The notes beneath the pieces were generated by a model. It was not told the DNA's origin. It saw only the letters and a list, made by a program, of their open reading frames with translations, and did no database searches. From Alkalibacter rhizosphaerae (GTDB lineage: Bacteria; Bacillota; Clostridia; Eubacteriales; Alkalibacteraceae), in contig NZ_CP071444.1 in the NCBI RefSeq assembly GCF_017352215.1, forward strand, positions 62,001-126,000: a stretch of DNA of 64,000 nucleotides. Reading direction: 5' to 3'. The translations under genes were made by a program, and so were the position numbers. Below are positions 53,576 through 62,331 of the stretch, one piece after another; within the stretch, counting starts at the first letter, position 1, and every line of letters begins with the position of its first letter.

Positions 53576-54682
53576 GTGGCGGAAAAAAGTACCACATACG
53601 ATAAAAAGCTTCATCAGCAGCTAACATTAAAATTGCGGGAATTAGTCAATCAAATGCCGGTATTTTGCGAAACCTTTTTTCGAGGCATCGAACCCACCAC
53701 GTCCATCAAAAGCAGGATCGCCTACGCTTTTGATTTGCGCAGTTTTCTGCATTATCTAGTGGAAGAATCCTTTGAAGAACCTTTCAATGGAAAAACGCCA
53801 AAAGAAGTTACCTTGGAGATGATGGAAAACATCACTCCTGTACAAATCGAAAAATTTCTGGAGTATTTATCCTTCTATTCCCTGCCCCATTATAAAAACC
53901 CTGATGAGTTTGTCACCTATACCAACGGAAATTCCGGTAAGGCTCGCAAGTTGTCTACATTGCGGACTTTCTACAAGTATTTTTACAAGAAAGAAATGGT
54001 CAAGAAAAATCCGGCACTCTTGGTGGATATTCCAAAAATCAAGGAAAAGCCCATTGTGCGGCTGGAAGTGGATGAAGTGGCGAATCTGTTGGACCTGCTG
54101 GAAGATCCCAAAGGAATGACGGACACACAAAAGAAATTTCACCAGCGAACCAAAGAACGGGATATGGCAATGATCGTCCTCTTGTTGGGCACCGGCATTC
54201 GGGTCAGCGAATTTGTCGGACTGGATCTTTCCCATTTCGACTTTAAAAACAACAGTTTCAAGATCACAAGAAAAGGCGGCAGCCAGGTGGTCTTATATTT
54301 CAGCGATGAAGTTGCCAACGTATTGGAAAACTATTTGGAAGTTCGAGACGAGATCACTCCCCTACCCGGCCATGAGGATGCCATGTTCCTCTCCTTGCAG
54401 CGAAAGCGGATGGGTGTCAGTGCCGTTCAGAAACTCATCAAAAAATATACCCAAATCATTACCCCGTTAAAAAATATTTCTCCTCATAAACTCAGGAGCA
54501 CTTTTGGGACGAATTTATATCGGGAAAGTGGAGATATTTACCTGGTGGCGGATGTATTGGGCCATAAGGATGTCAATACCACGAAAAAGCATTATGCGGA
54601 GATCAGCGACGAACAACGTCGAAAAGCCGCCAAAATGATCAAATTGCGAGACGACGATGATAAGGGGGATTTAAATGAATGA
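53576..54682 (+). CDS. Tyrosine recombinase, XerS-like
   Basis: A 368-residue site-specific recombinase. The long amino-terminal domain (about 1-150) with MP near residue 24 and a split N-domain resembles single-enzyme XerS of streptococci more than XerC/XerD, which are about 300 residues. The catalytic residues are all present: Arg in GTGIRVSEFVGLDLS, Lys in TRKGGSQ, His and Arg in SPHKLRSTFGTNLY, His in LGHKDVNTT and Tyr in KKHYAEIS. It could resolve chromosome dimers with the FtsK-type translocase encoded upstream. The start is GTG behind AAAGGA. The preceding gene is a catalytically dead relative. Confidence 0.9.
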   Translation: MAEKSTTYDKKLHQQLTLKLRELVNQMPVFCETFFRGIEPTTSIKSRIAYAFDLRSFLHYLVEESFEEPFNGKTPKEVTLEMMENITPVQIEKFLEYLSFYSLPHYKNPDEFVTYTNGNSGKARKLSTLRTFYKYFYKKEMVKKNPALLVDIPKIKEKPIVRLEVDEVANLLDLLEDPKGMTDTQKKFHQRTKERDMAMIVLLLGTGIRVSEFVGLDLSHFDFKNNSFKITRKGGSQVVLYFSDEVANVLENYLEVRDEITPLPGHEDAMFLSLQRKRMGVSAVQKLIKKYTQIITPLKNISPHKLRSTFGTNLYRESGDIYLVADVLGHKDVNTTKKHYAEISDEQRRKAAKMIKLRDDDDKGDLNE

Positions 54683-54744
54683 ACTGGCACCATTGAAAGA
54701 AATGGCCTTGAAAATGTGTGTTGGTGGAATAGAACGTAGATATA

Positions 54745-54799
54745 GAAAAGACTTGAAGAGCAACTCCGTCATGGAGGATGACCTTCAAGTCTTCTTTTT
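54745..54799. terminator. Bidirectional terminator after the XerS-like gene
   Basis: AAGACTTGAAG and CTTCAAGTCTT form an 11-bp stem with a roughly 30-base apical region, ending in TTTTTG on the plus strand and in AAAAG-complement T residues on the other. Confidence 0.7.
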
Positions 54800-54802
54800 G
54801 AT

Positions 54803-55084
54803 TCAAGCTTCCGCTTTCAGCCGGCTCATATCGATGATCTCACAAAGAGCCTCCGACAATTGGTCCGGACATGAGGTGATCTTGCTGCCGCAAGGGATCC
54901 CTTCCAGTCGCTGGATCACGTCTTCTATGTCCATTCCCACAACCAGGCTGGACAGCCCTATTGCATTTCCGGCGCAACCACCGATGAATTCCACGTTTGA
55001 AATATATCGGCCTTCCAGTTCGATTTCGATCTCCCTGGCACATACGCCTTTGGTTTTGTACACATATCGTATTTTATTTTGCAT
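54803..55084 (-). CDS. TSCPD domain protein (TIGR03905 family)
   Basis: A 93-residue protein consisting of one TSCPD domain, named for the motif visible in KITSCPDQLSEAL (about 68-80). The cysteine-containing segments GVCARE and FIGGCAGNAIGLS complete the pattern. The domain also occurs at the end of some ribonucleotide reductases, where the cysteines may bind metal; the stand-alone form is common in clostridia and has no known role. The ATG follows GGAGAAAG. It is convergent with the recombinase gene and shares its terminator. Confidence 0.9.
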   Translation of the reverse strand: MQNKIRYVYKTKGVCAREIEIELEGRYISNVEFIGGCAGNAIGLSSLVVGMDIEDVIQRLEGIPCGSKITSCPDQLSEALCEIIDMSRLKAEA

Positions 55085-55148
55085 GGTCTTTCTCCTTTAT
55101 TTGTTCCTGTGACCAATCGATTATACCATATTTGTCCATCAAGTAAAA

Positions 55149-56552
55149 TCAATTTAAATAGTTTTCCATCAGCTTTCCTGCAATGGGTGCTGCCGAATTT
55201 CCACCAGTAGAGCCGCTGTATTCCAACAGGACGGCAACGACGATCCTGGGGTCTTCTGCAGGAGCAAAACCCATGAACCAGGCATGATCTTCCCCATCCC
55301 GTTCGTTTTGGGCCGTACCGGTCTTCCCTGCCACAGATATTCCGGAGATCCTTGCATTGGTGCCGGTACCACTTTCCACGACTTGGACCATCAACTCTTT
55401 CACCAATGCCGCCGTATCGGAAGTTGGTCCATCCATCCAGATTTTTCTTGAATGTGCTTCCACCACTCGACCGGAATCCATGGTAACACGCTCCACCAGG
55501 TAAGGTTCCATTATAGAGCCTTCGTTGGCGATGCCGGCTCCCATCAAGGCCATATGCAGGGGTGTGACCAACAACGTTCCCTGACCGATGGAAGTGGATG
55601 CCAGCTCGGTTTGAGACATGTCCCCCTGGTCGAGGCGACTGGGTGATACCTGCAGATCAAAAGGGATCTTTTGATTGAAACCAAATTGGGCTGCCGTATT
55701 CTGGATGGCATCTTCTCCCATCTCCAACCCCAATGCTGCGAAATAGGTATTGATGGATTTTGTAAAGGCTTGATCCAGGTCTACCCGGCCAAATACTTGA
55801 GAATTGAAGTTGCGTATGATCATTCCATCCACAAGGATGGAGCCTTCGTCCTTCCAAACAAGATCCAAATTTCCTGAAGCGGCGGCTGCTGCAGTCGTCA
55901 AACACTTGAAGGTGGAGCCTGGCGGATAAAGACCCTGGGTCGCTCTTGGCAAAAGAACGGAATCCCTACTGTTTTGCAGATCCTCCCATGCACCTGACAG
56001 TTTATCCTGATTGGGGTCGTAGGAAGGATTGGATACCATTGCCAGTACCGCTCCGGTTTTTGGATCCAGGGCAACCACAGCTCCCTTTTGTCCTTGAAGC
56101 AGATCCCATGCCTTCTTTTGCAGATCATGATCCAGGGTGAGCTGCAACTGATTTCCAAACAGCTTCTCCCCGGTCAACTGTTTGGGCAGATCCATGATTC
56201 GATTCAAGGCCTTGTTGCCGCTAAGCTCATCTTGGTAGGCGGCTTCCAGCTGTGCATTTCCATAGATGGGCGTGTGGTATCCGATGACATGGGCATAGAG
56301 TTCCTCAAAAGGATAGAAGCGAACTTGTGTATCATCTTCCGTTGATTCACTGTAGGCAAGAGTTTCCCCGTTCCGATCCAATATGCTCCCCCGGATCCGT
56401 CCCGTATCCACTTCCCAAATACGTCGATTGTAAGTATTTTGTACGATATCCTCTTTTAAAAATAGTTCAAAATAGGTCAAATACCCGATCAGCAGGACGA
56501 AAAGAACTCCTATAAAAAGAAAACCCTTGAGGACTCGTTTGTTTTCATTCAA
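55149..56552 (-). CDS. Class B penicillin-binding protein (PBP2/PbpA-like)
   Basis: A 467-residue transpeptidase with one amino-terminal membrane helix (about 8-28), a dimerisation/pedestal domain (NRRIWEVDTGRIRGSILDRNGE near 50-70) and a penicillin-binding domain. The three active-site motifs are present: STFK (in YPPGSTFKCLTTAAA), SIN (TKSINTYF) and KTGT (VAGKTGTAQNERDG). It cross-links peptidoglycan together with the SEDS polymerase encoded upstream. The start is TTG 56552 with AAGGGGGTG at proper spacing, overlapping the RodA/FtsW stop by 8 bp. The frame upstream of it is not protein-like. Confidence 0.93.
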   Translation of the reverse strand: MNENKRVLKGFLFIGVLFVLLIGYLTYFELFLKEDIVQNTYNRRIWEVDTGRIRGSILDRNGETLAYSESTEDDTQVRFYPFEELYAHVIGYHTPIYGNAQLEAAYQDELSGNKALNRIMDLPKQLTGEKLFGNQLQLTLDHDLQKKAWDLLQGQKGAVVALDPKTGAVLAMVSNPSYDPNQDKLSGAWEDLQNSRDSVLLPRATQGLYPPGSTFKCLTTAAAAASGNLDLVWKDEGSILVDGMIIRNFNSQVFGRVDLDQAFTKSINTYFAALGLEMGEDAIQNTAAQFGFNQKIPFDLQVSPSRLDQGDMSQTELASTSIGQGTLLVTPLHMALMGAGIANEGSIMEPYLVERVTMDSGRVVEAHSRKIWMDGPTSDTAALVKELMVQVVESGTGTNARISGISVAGKTGTAQNERDGEDHAWFMGFAPAEDPRIVVAVLLEYSGSTGGNSAAPIAGKLMENYLN

Positions 56553-57825
56553 CTTCGTCACCCCCTTGTTCACCAGTCGGGAAAAAGGAAATGCCGGTGG
56601 CAGAGATCCCCTGCAGGATGCCCAAGGCAAGAAAACTGCTGATCAAACTGCTTCCACCGTAACTGACAAATGGCAGGGTGATCCCTGTCAATGGGATCAA
56701 CTTGATCACACCGCCGATGATGATGAAGGTTTGAAATCCGAAAATGGAAGTAATACCAAATGCCACCGCCCTTAAAAAGGGTTCCTGCATTCGAATCACC
56801 AGTTTGAACCCTCGATAGACCAAAATGAAATACAGGAGGATGATCCCCACTCCACCAAAGATCCCCATTTCTTCCGTAATGGCAGAAAAAATAAAATCCG
56901 TGTGCACGGCGGGAATCAGATGAGGGCGCCCCAGACCAAGGCCTGTCCCAAAAAATCCGCCGGAACCCAGAGCAAACAGGGATTGGGTTATTTGATAGCC
57001 GGTTCCATCCATGTCCCGCCATGGATCCAACCAGGTGGCCACCCGGACCTGTATGTGAGATAAAAGCAGATATCCGCCCGTGCCACCTGCTGCTGCTGCC
57101 AATGCATTTGCCAGCAGATGTTTCTTGTTTCCATCAAAGACATACATCATGGCGATAAAAACAAGAAAGAACAGGATGCTGCCTCCCCACTCCCGTTGTA
57201 GTACAAGAAAGAGCAGGTGCAAGTACACTCCTCCCATGAAAAGCAGTTTATGGGGAATTTGGATCCCTTTTTTCCCCAATGGCACAGATAAGGGACTGTA
57301 AAATTGTTGATGGGCATAATAGGATGCCATAAAGAAAACGAAGAGCAATTTGATCCCTTCCCAAGGTTGAACCTGGATGCCGTTGATCACGATCCAGTTG
57401 ATGGCTCCGCCGATCCTCTCCCCCATGGTCAAGGTCATGACGAAAAACGTGAAAGAAACCAACGGATATACCAGCAGCATCTTTGGATGGGACCACAGGC
57501 GATAGCCTATGACAAAGACCAGATAGCCAAGAAAAAAGGCAAGGATCCCCGCTCCAAACCACAAGATCTGGCGTTGTCCGATCTGGGGGTCCAACCGATA
57601 GAGAAAGACGATCCCAATGCTTGAGATCATGGATGTGATCAAAAACAAATAACCATCCCCCCATCGAAACCGTTTCATGAATACAAGAACGACACCGATG
57701 GACAAAGAAACGACGGCAGCATATATAACTGGAAGGATCTCAAAGGATCCGTTGCGGATGGAAAGGAGAAAAAAGGACAAAAACAGATACAAAACGATCA
57801 GAAAATAAGGTTTGGAACTTCTCAT
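56545..57825 (-). CDS. SEDS peptidoglycan polymerase (FtsW/RodA/SpoVE family)
   Basis: A 426-residue membrane protein with about 10-12 helices that polymerises lipid II as partner of a class B PBP. Marks are VQPWEGIKLLFVFFMASYYA (about 180-200; usually QPSExxK, with the Glu retained), GSGGFFGTGLGLGRP (usually GSGGxxGxGLGxG) and the final LPFVSYGGSSLISSFLALG. The final motif suits both FtsW and RodA; position next to a PBP and an FHA gene suggests the elongation machine. It overlaps FHA (4 bp, ATGA) and PBP (8 bp) genes, so all three are coupled. Confidence 0.93.
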   Translation of the reverse strand: MRSSKPYFLIVLYLFLSFFLLSIRNGSFEILPVIYAAVVSLSIGVVLVFMKRFRWGDGYLFLITSMISSIGIVFLYRLDPQIGQRQILWFGAGILAFFLGYLVFVIGYRLWSHPKMLLVYPLVSFTFFVMTLTMGERIGGAINWIVINGIQVQPWEGIKLLFVFFMASYYAHQQFYSPLSVPLGKKGIQIPHKLLFMGGVYLHLLFLVLQREWGGSILFFLVFIAMMYVFDGNKKHLLANALAAAAGGTGGYLLLSHIQVRVATWLDPWRDMDGTGYQITQSLFALGSGGFFGTGLGLGRPHLIPAVHTDFIFSAITEEMGIFGGVGIILLYFILVYRGFKLVIRMQEPFLRAVAFGITSIFGFQTFIIIGGVIKLIPLTGITLPFVSYGGSSLISSFLALGILQGISATGISFFPTGEQGGDEVE

Positions 57826-58277
57826 GACCGGTTCCTCCCCGGTTCTACAAACAAAAAGTCCAATTGACCCAAGTGGACCAGATCTCCATCACCCAGCTCA
57901 TAGGCATCTTCTCCCAGTTGCTGATGATTGAGCATGGTTCCGTTTTTGCTGTTTAGATCGTTGATGAACCAACGTCCGTCTTCAACATGGAACTTGGCAT
58001 GACTGCCTGACAAAAAAGGGTCTTTGATCACAATATGGTTTTTGCCGGATCGGCCCAATATCATGTCGCCTTCCAGAAAATAGCTTTCTTCCACGCGAAA
58101 GGTCAAACTTTCCCGTCGATTGACCAGTTTCAAATATGGCAGATTGCCTTCCAGTTTCCGTCCGATCACCGTTGTTGTAGCAATGTCCAGATAGATCAAC
58201 CGGATGATGACATACATGAAATAATAAATGAATATGATGAACAGGTATTTAAACAAGGAAGCCAGTAGATCAAACAA
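57822..58277 (-). CDS. Membrane-anchored FHA-domain protein
   Basis: A 151-residue protein with one membrane helix (about 5-30) and a cytoplasmic FHA domain (about 60-145). The phosphothreonine-binding residues are in place: GRSGKNHIVI, SGSHAKF and DLNSKNGTML. FHA domains dock on phosphorylated threonines, so a Ser/Thr kinase should control this operon, though none is in the window. I place the start at TTG 58277, behind GGAAAGGGG. The ATGs further upstream lie at the -10 box of a clear promoter and cannot be used. It heads the FHA-SEDS-PBP operon. Confidence 0.85.
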   Translation of the reverse strand: MFDLLASLFKYLFIIFIYYFMYVIIRLIYLDIATTTVIGRKLEGNLPYLKLVNRRESLTFRVEESYFLEGDMILGRSGKNHIVIKDPFLSGSHAKFHVEDGRWFINDLNSKNGTMLNHQQLGEDAYELGDGDLVHLGQLDFLFVEPGRNRS

Positions 58278-58311
58278 GTCCCAATCCCCTTTCCGTGTGG
58301 CGGTCATTGTC

Positions 58312-58340
58312 ATTATACTCAATTTTTTTAGCACGTGCAA
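58312..58340 (-). promoter_or_regulatory. Promoter of the FHA-SEDS-PBP operon
   Basis: On the minus strand TTGCAC (58335-58340) and TATAAT (58312-58317) are separated by 17 bp. Confidence 0.85.
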
Positions 58341-58366
58341 ACAAAGGTTTTGTAAATATATTGTCT

Positions 58367-58386
58367 ATTCTATGTTAAGATAGAAT
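58367..58386 (+). promoter_or_regulatory. Inverted repeat before the YtvI-like gene
   Basis: ATTCTAT (58367-58373) and ATAGAAT (58380-58386) form a perfect 7-bp inverted repeat with a 6-bp spacer, between a possible TTGTCT -35 (58361) and the ribosome site. It may be an operator. Confidence 0.35.
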
Positions 58387-58409
58387 TGTAAGCAAAGGAG
58401 GAGAAGCCG

Positions 58410-59501
58410 TTGACCCATTTGTTCGATCCGAATAAGGTAAAGCATTTCGCCATGAATTTGGCCGGGATCCTGGTCGGAACCTGGTTGTTCTTTAAAGTGT
58501 TTCCATATATCGCACCATTTGTTTTTGCTGTTTTGCTGGCTTACGCATTGGAACCTGTGGTTTCTTTTCTGCAAAATAGAAGACTTCCAAGAAAAGCGGC
58601 CACCTTGTTGACGCTGCTTATGTTTCTTGGCGTATTTTCCTTACTGGTGGCTTTTTTGGTTGTTCGAATGATCGGTGAGGTTCGTGGACTTATGGAGATC
58701 TTGCCGGAGCAGGTCAACAATTTTTATGAACGGGTCATTGCATTGATGGCGGAAGAGAGCACCATTTTAAGCGGTCTGCCGGAAGAACTCGCTTCCTTTA
58801 TTCGAGTGTCATTAGGAAATATTGTAGAATATGCAGGAACCTTGGTCAATGACATCGTCAAAGGTGCATTGAATATTGCCATCTCCCTTCCCTCCGCTGT
58901 TTTGTTTCTATTCATGACACTGATCTCCACCTATTTTATTTCCAGCGATCGGGAAAAAATAGGGACTTTTCTCCAAAGCCAGCTGCCGGCATACTGGATC
59001 ACCAAATTTCACGCCATCAAGGGAAACATTCGTCAGTCTTTTTTAAAGTTGATGAAAGCCTACTTGATCATCATGTCCATCACCTTTACGGAATTGATCA
59101 TCGCCTTTTCCATATTGCAAGTTCGATTTGCTTTGGCTTTGGCGGTCATCATCGCCATTGCAGATATATTGCCTGTAGTGGGTACCGGCGGTTTTCTGGC
59201 TCCCTGGGCCATCTATTCTTTCGTTACTGGTGATCCCAGAATGGGGATTTCCCTGTTGATCGTCTACGGCATCGTCTTACTGGTTCGCCAGGTCATCGAA
59301 CCCAAGATCGTGGGAACTCAAATCGGCGTTCATCCTGTACTGACTCTTGGCTCCATGTACGTTGGGATCAAATTGTTGGGCGGCATCGGCATTATTTTAG
59401 GGCCTGTCATCTTTATGGTCCTTCGCAGCATCAGTCAGGTAGTATTCCGACATCAATCCATCAAAGAGCTGTTGATTGCCGATGATTGGATCAAAAAATG
59501 A
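58410..59501 (+). CDS. AI-2E/YtvI family membrane permease
   Basis: A 363-residue polytopic protein of the AI-2E family, with about seven helices and the conserved carboxyl block GVHPVLTLGSMYVGIKLLGG (about 300-320). The RQVIEPKIVGTQI segment just before it is characteristic. The length and opening (KVFPYIAPFVFAVLLAYALEP) match YtvI, a protein made in sporulation in Bacillus, but relatives also export signals or act in sodium/proton exchange, so the role is open. The start is TTG behind GGAGGAG. Confidence 0.85.
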   Translation: MTHLFDPNKVKHFAMNLAGILVGTWLFFKVFPYIAPFVFAVLLAYALEPVVSFLQNRRLPRKAATLLTLLMFLGVFSLLVAFLVVRMIGEVRGLMEILPEQVNNFYERVIALMAEESTILSGLPEELASFIRVSLGNIVEYAGTLVNDIVKGALNIAISLPSAVLFLFMTLISTYFISSDREKIGTFLQSQLPAYWITKFHAIKGNIRQSFLKLMKAYLIIMSITFTELIIAFSILQVRFALALAVIIAIADILPVVGTGGFLAPWAIYSFVTGDPRMGISLLIVYGIVLLVRQVIEPKIVGTQIGVHPVLTLGSMYVGIKLLGGIGIILGPVIFMVLRSISQVVFRHQSIKELLIADDWIKK

Positions 59502-59789
59502 CTTAAGGACCGGCGTCATCACGTTGGATGTTCCGGCCCTTAAGCCTTCGATGCATTAGTCATTCCTTCATTCCTTTCGGTCGGCTAATGTATTTTTATC
59601 AAAGTCTGTGATCTTTTGGGCTTCCATTTATCTTCATCCTGATCGGTTTCCCTTGTTCCGAAACACAATTGCGGTGTTTGGACTTGAAGGGCTGTTTGAT
59701 TTTTTGGTTCCCTCTAGATTCAGTTCTTTGTTACTTATAATGTACCCGGTAGCATGCTGTTTTAAACAGAATGCTCTTTTTTTTTACAT
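59502..59789 (+). other. Structured 3' region ending in a terminator
   Basis: No gene is seen. Three stem-loops follow one another on the plus strand: CTTAAGG-A-CCGG with CCGG-C-CCTTAAG (59502-59545), CATTAG with CTAATG followed by TATTTTT (59552-59596), and AGCATGCTGTT/AACAGAATGCT followed by nine T residues (59751-59789). The last is a clear terminator about 250 bp after the YtvI-like stop. Confidence 0.55.
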
Positions 59790-60248
59790 ATTTTCTACAT
59801 TCATGGTATCATAAACGGCATGGAGATGATCAAAAACGCGATTTGAAATTTCAAGGCGTTTCCCATACTGGGCAAGGGTTTGGTCCAGTAGTTCCTTCTT
59901 CGTCAAGTATCGGGTCAAGGGAGCTGCCGGTTCCCGATAATAGGCGGACAACTTTGTCAAAACATCCATTTTTGCTAAATATTTGTATTTTAGCGTGGAT
60001 AGGGATCGATCCACCCTGTCAAAGCGCTTGTATTGTACTTGTTGCGCCAATTCATTCAACAAGGGAAGCAATTCCAGCAAAAAATCGGACAGTGCCTCCA
60101 GATCCATGCCCAAAGCCTTCTCCAAGGATCTTTTCACGTTTTTTTTAGTGAAATAAGGCAATTTTGCCACTTCCCTGTTCGTTTGCAATAGAGCTTCCGT
60201 CAACACCAAAATATCCTGTCGGGTCTCCACGATCAAATTTTCCAGCAT
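59784..60248 (-). CDS. Unknown helical protein, partner of DUF1638 gene
   Basis: A 154-residue protein with no family I recognise. It is almost entirely predicted alpha-helix with heptad-like leucines (LEALSDFLLELLPLLNELAQ near residues 49-68) and no membrane segments, cysteines or metal motifs. The ATG follows GGAAGGAAAA. It begins 26 bp after the DUF1638 stop and is probably on the same transcript, so the two may act together. It is convergent with the YtvI-like gene and its stop falls inside that transcript's terminator T-run. Confidence 0.7.
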   Translation of the reverse strand: MLENLIVETRQDILVLTEALLQTNREVAKLPYFTKKNVKRSLEKALGMDLEALSDFLLELLPLLNELAQQVQYKRFDRVDRSLSTLKYKYLAKMDVLTKLSAYYREPAAPLTRYLTKKELLDQTLAQYGKRLEISNRVFDHLHAVYDTMNVENM

Positions 60249-60274
60249 ATGCTTTTTCCTTCCGATTTTCGATT

Positions 60275-60949
60275 TTAGCTCAGCGTGTGTTTCAATTCCA
60301 AGGTAGAATGAGGCTCGATCCGGATGAATCGTGTATCGTCATCCCATGGGCCAAGGACGAATGCGTCCAAAAAATTCATGGTCCCTTTCAACGGCTCTAT
60401 TTCCAGATCCATCATTGCAGCAGTGGATTTGGCTTGTTCCAGCATGTCATCCATGTCAAATGCTCCTGTATCGATGACTCCCAATCGCTCATAGTGTCGG
60501 TAATACGATCGGAATATTTTTTCCGCCCTTTCCTGTCCGTAGCGTTTTGTCATGCGATGGTATTCGTCCATCATGGTTTTTTCGACGTCGTCGAACATGT
60601 CCAACCATCCTTTTGATAAAAAGTAGGTATTCTTTTCCCGTTGCACTTCTTTTCGACGATCCATGGAACCCAACAGCAAGGTCAGGCAGTCATCGGCTTT
60701 GGGTACTACCAGGCGAAAGTCATTTGTTTTCAGCCCCACCACGGCATTGCCGCAAAAACCCATGATCAATAACACTTGATCCACGTTGGATACTCGATCC
60801 AAGATCTTTTGCATTTCTTTTCGAAGGAGATCCGGCTCCAGATGCAGCCCGGATTCCAAATATATTACCGGGTATGGAATGTTCCATTGTTGGATAGTCA
60901 GGTCCAATTCGGCCCGGATGGTGTTGCAGGACAATATCAGAGTCTTCAT
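60275..60949 (-). CDS. DUF1638 family protein
   Basis: A 224-residue protein of the DUF1638 family. The start LILSCNTIRAELDLTIQQ and the strand VLLIMGFCGNAVVGLKTNDF (about 60-80), then VVPKADDCLTLLLGS, are the family's usual blocks. The genes are often found near corrinoid methyltransferase systems of anaerobes, where a role with methylated substrates is suspected; no activity is established. The start is the ATG 60949 with GGAAAGGAAG upstream. An open frame continues 30 codons upstream but is not conserved-looking. Confidence 0.82.
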   Translation of the reverse strand: MKTLILSCNTIRAELDLTIQQWNIPYPVIYLESGLHLEPDLLRKEMQKILDRVSNVDQVLLIMGFCGNAVVGLKTNDFRLVVPKADDCLTLLLGSMDRRKEVQREKNTYFLSKGWLDMFDDVEKTMMDEYHRMTKRYGQERAEKIFRSYYRHYERLGVIDTGAFDMDDMLEQAKSTAAMMDLEIEPLKGTMNFLDAFVLGPWDDDTRFIRIEPHSTLELKHTLS

Positions 60950-61024
60950 GTCGTCGTCTTCCTTTCCTAATAGAATATATCTTACCACATTCAAAAAGCA
61001 ACTGGCAATATTTTTGATTTGTAT

Positions 61025-61052
61025 TTGCCAATAAGGCAAGGTAGCTTATAAT
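61025..61052 (+). promoter_or_regulatory. Aminopeptidase promoter
   Basis: TTGCCA (61025-61030) and TATAAT (61047-61052) with a 16-bp spacer, 33 bp before the ATG. Confidence 0.65.
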
Positions 61053-61084
61053 AGAGTATAAGAGAAAAAAAGAAGAGGTGACGT

Positions 61085-62320
61085 ATGAAAAATCTCCACG
61101 AACTGATGAAAAAATACGCCGCATTGATGGTTGAAAAAGGGATCCATCTGGAAAAAGATCAAATATTGGTCATCACAGCATCCGTTGAAAATGTCGAATT
61201 TGTCCGAATGGTAGCGGAAACGGCTTATCTGCAGGGTGCCAGCAACGTCCATGTCAACTGGAATGATGGTCCATTAACAAAATTGAAGTACCAGTATGCT
61301 CCCATGGAAGTTTTTCAAGATTTTCCCCTATGGTATGCCCAGGGAATGGAATCTTTTGGAGAAAAGGGAGCTGCATTTCTGTCCATCATTTCTCAAGATC
61401 CTGAATTGTTGAAAGAGGCGGATCCAAAAAAGATATCCGCGTACAACAAGGCAGCATCCACTGCCTTAAAAGGATTTCGTCGATACACCATGAACAGCAT
61501 CAATAGCTGGTGTGTGGTGGCCATTCCCGGCGCAGAATGGGCAAAGTCCCTGTTCCCGGACATGTCGGAAAAAGATGCCGTTAATGCGTTGTGGGAAGCC
61601 ATTTTAAAAGCCAATCGGGTCGATACACCGGATCCTTTCCACGCATGGGACGAACATGTCCGCAATCTGGACGAAAAGGTCCGCTATCTCAACGAACGGC
61701 ATTTTGACAAGCTCTTGTATCGATCATCAAAAGGGACCGATCTGGAAGTAGTGCTGCCGCGAGGCCACGTGTGGGCCGGCGGATCCGAGAAAAACGGGAA
61801 GAAGCGGATGTTTATCGCAAACATGCCAACGGAAGAGGTTTTTACCCTGCCCTTGAAGACCGGCATCAACGGGATCCTGTTCGGCACCATGCCCTTATAC
61901 TACAGCGGCAACAAGATCGACGGGTTTTCCTTCGTCTTCAAAGATGGACGAATCGTCGAGTTTCAGGCAGATACTGGAATGGATGTGTTGACGGATTTGC
62001 TGAATACAGACGAGGGCTCCCGATATTTGGGGGAAGTGGCCCTGGTGCCCCATGATTCTCCCATATCCAATACAGGCATGATCTTCAAGAATACCCTTTT
62101 TGACGAAAATGCTTCCTGCCATTTTGCCTTGGGCAAGGCCTACCCCACTTCTTTGAAGGATGGAGGCAAATTGTCCGAAGAGGAACTGAAAGACCGGGGT
62201 GTCAACGACAGTCTGGTCCATGTGGATTTTATGGTGGGCGGTCCGGATCTCGAAATCGTTGGAGTGGATGAAAAAGGAGAAGAAACACAACTGTTTATGA
62301 ATGGAAACTGGTCCATCTGA
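61085..62320 (+). CDS. M29 family aminopeptidase (AmpS/PepS type)
   Basis: A 411-residue zinc/cobalt metalloaminopeptidase of family M29, cytoplasmic, removing amino-terminal residues from peptides. The opening LMKKYAALMVEKGIHLEKDQ is typical. Metal-binding candidates are the Glu residues in NMPTEEVFTLP (about 250-260) and further acids in VALVPHDSPIS, FHFALGKAYP-like CHFALGKAYP and VHVDFMVGGPDLEI near the end. The length matches AmpS (about 410). AGAAGAGG precedes the ATG, and a strong hairpin follows. Confidence 0.93.
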   Translation: MKNLHELMKKYAALMVEKGIHLEKDQILVITASVENVEFVRMVAETAYLQGASNVHVNWNDGPLTKLKYQYAPMEVFQDFPLWYAQGMESFGEKGAAFLSIISQDPELLKEADPKKISAYNKAASTALKGFRRYTMNSINSWCVVAIPGAEWAKSLFPDMSEKDAVNALWEAILKANRVDTPDPFHAWDEHVRNLDEKVRYLNERHFDKLLYRSSKGTDLEVVLPRGHVWAGGSEKNGKKRMFIANMPTEEVFTLPLKTGINGILFGTMPLYYSGNKIDGFSFVFKDGRIVEFQADTGMDVLTDLLNTDEGSRYLGEVALVPHDSPISNTGMIFKNTLFDENASCHFALGKAYPTSLKDGGKLSEEELKDRGVNDSLVHVDFMVGGPDLEIVGVDEKGEETQLFMNGNWSI

Positions 62321-62331
62321 TTTTTAAATGT

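Noticed and set aside
54675-55112. 145-codon plus-strand frame after the XerS-like gene
   Set aside because: It overlaps a terminator hairpin and is antisense to the recognised TSCPD gene.
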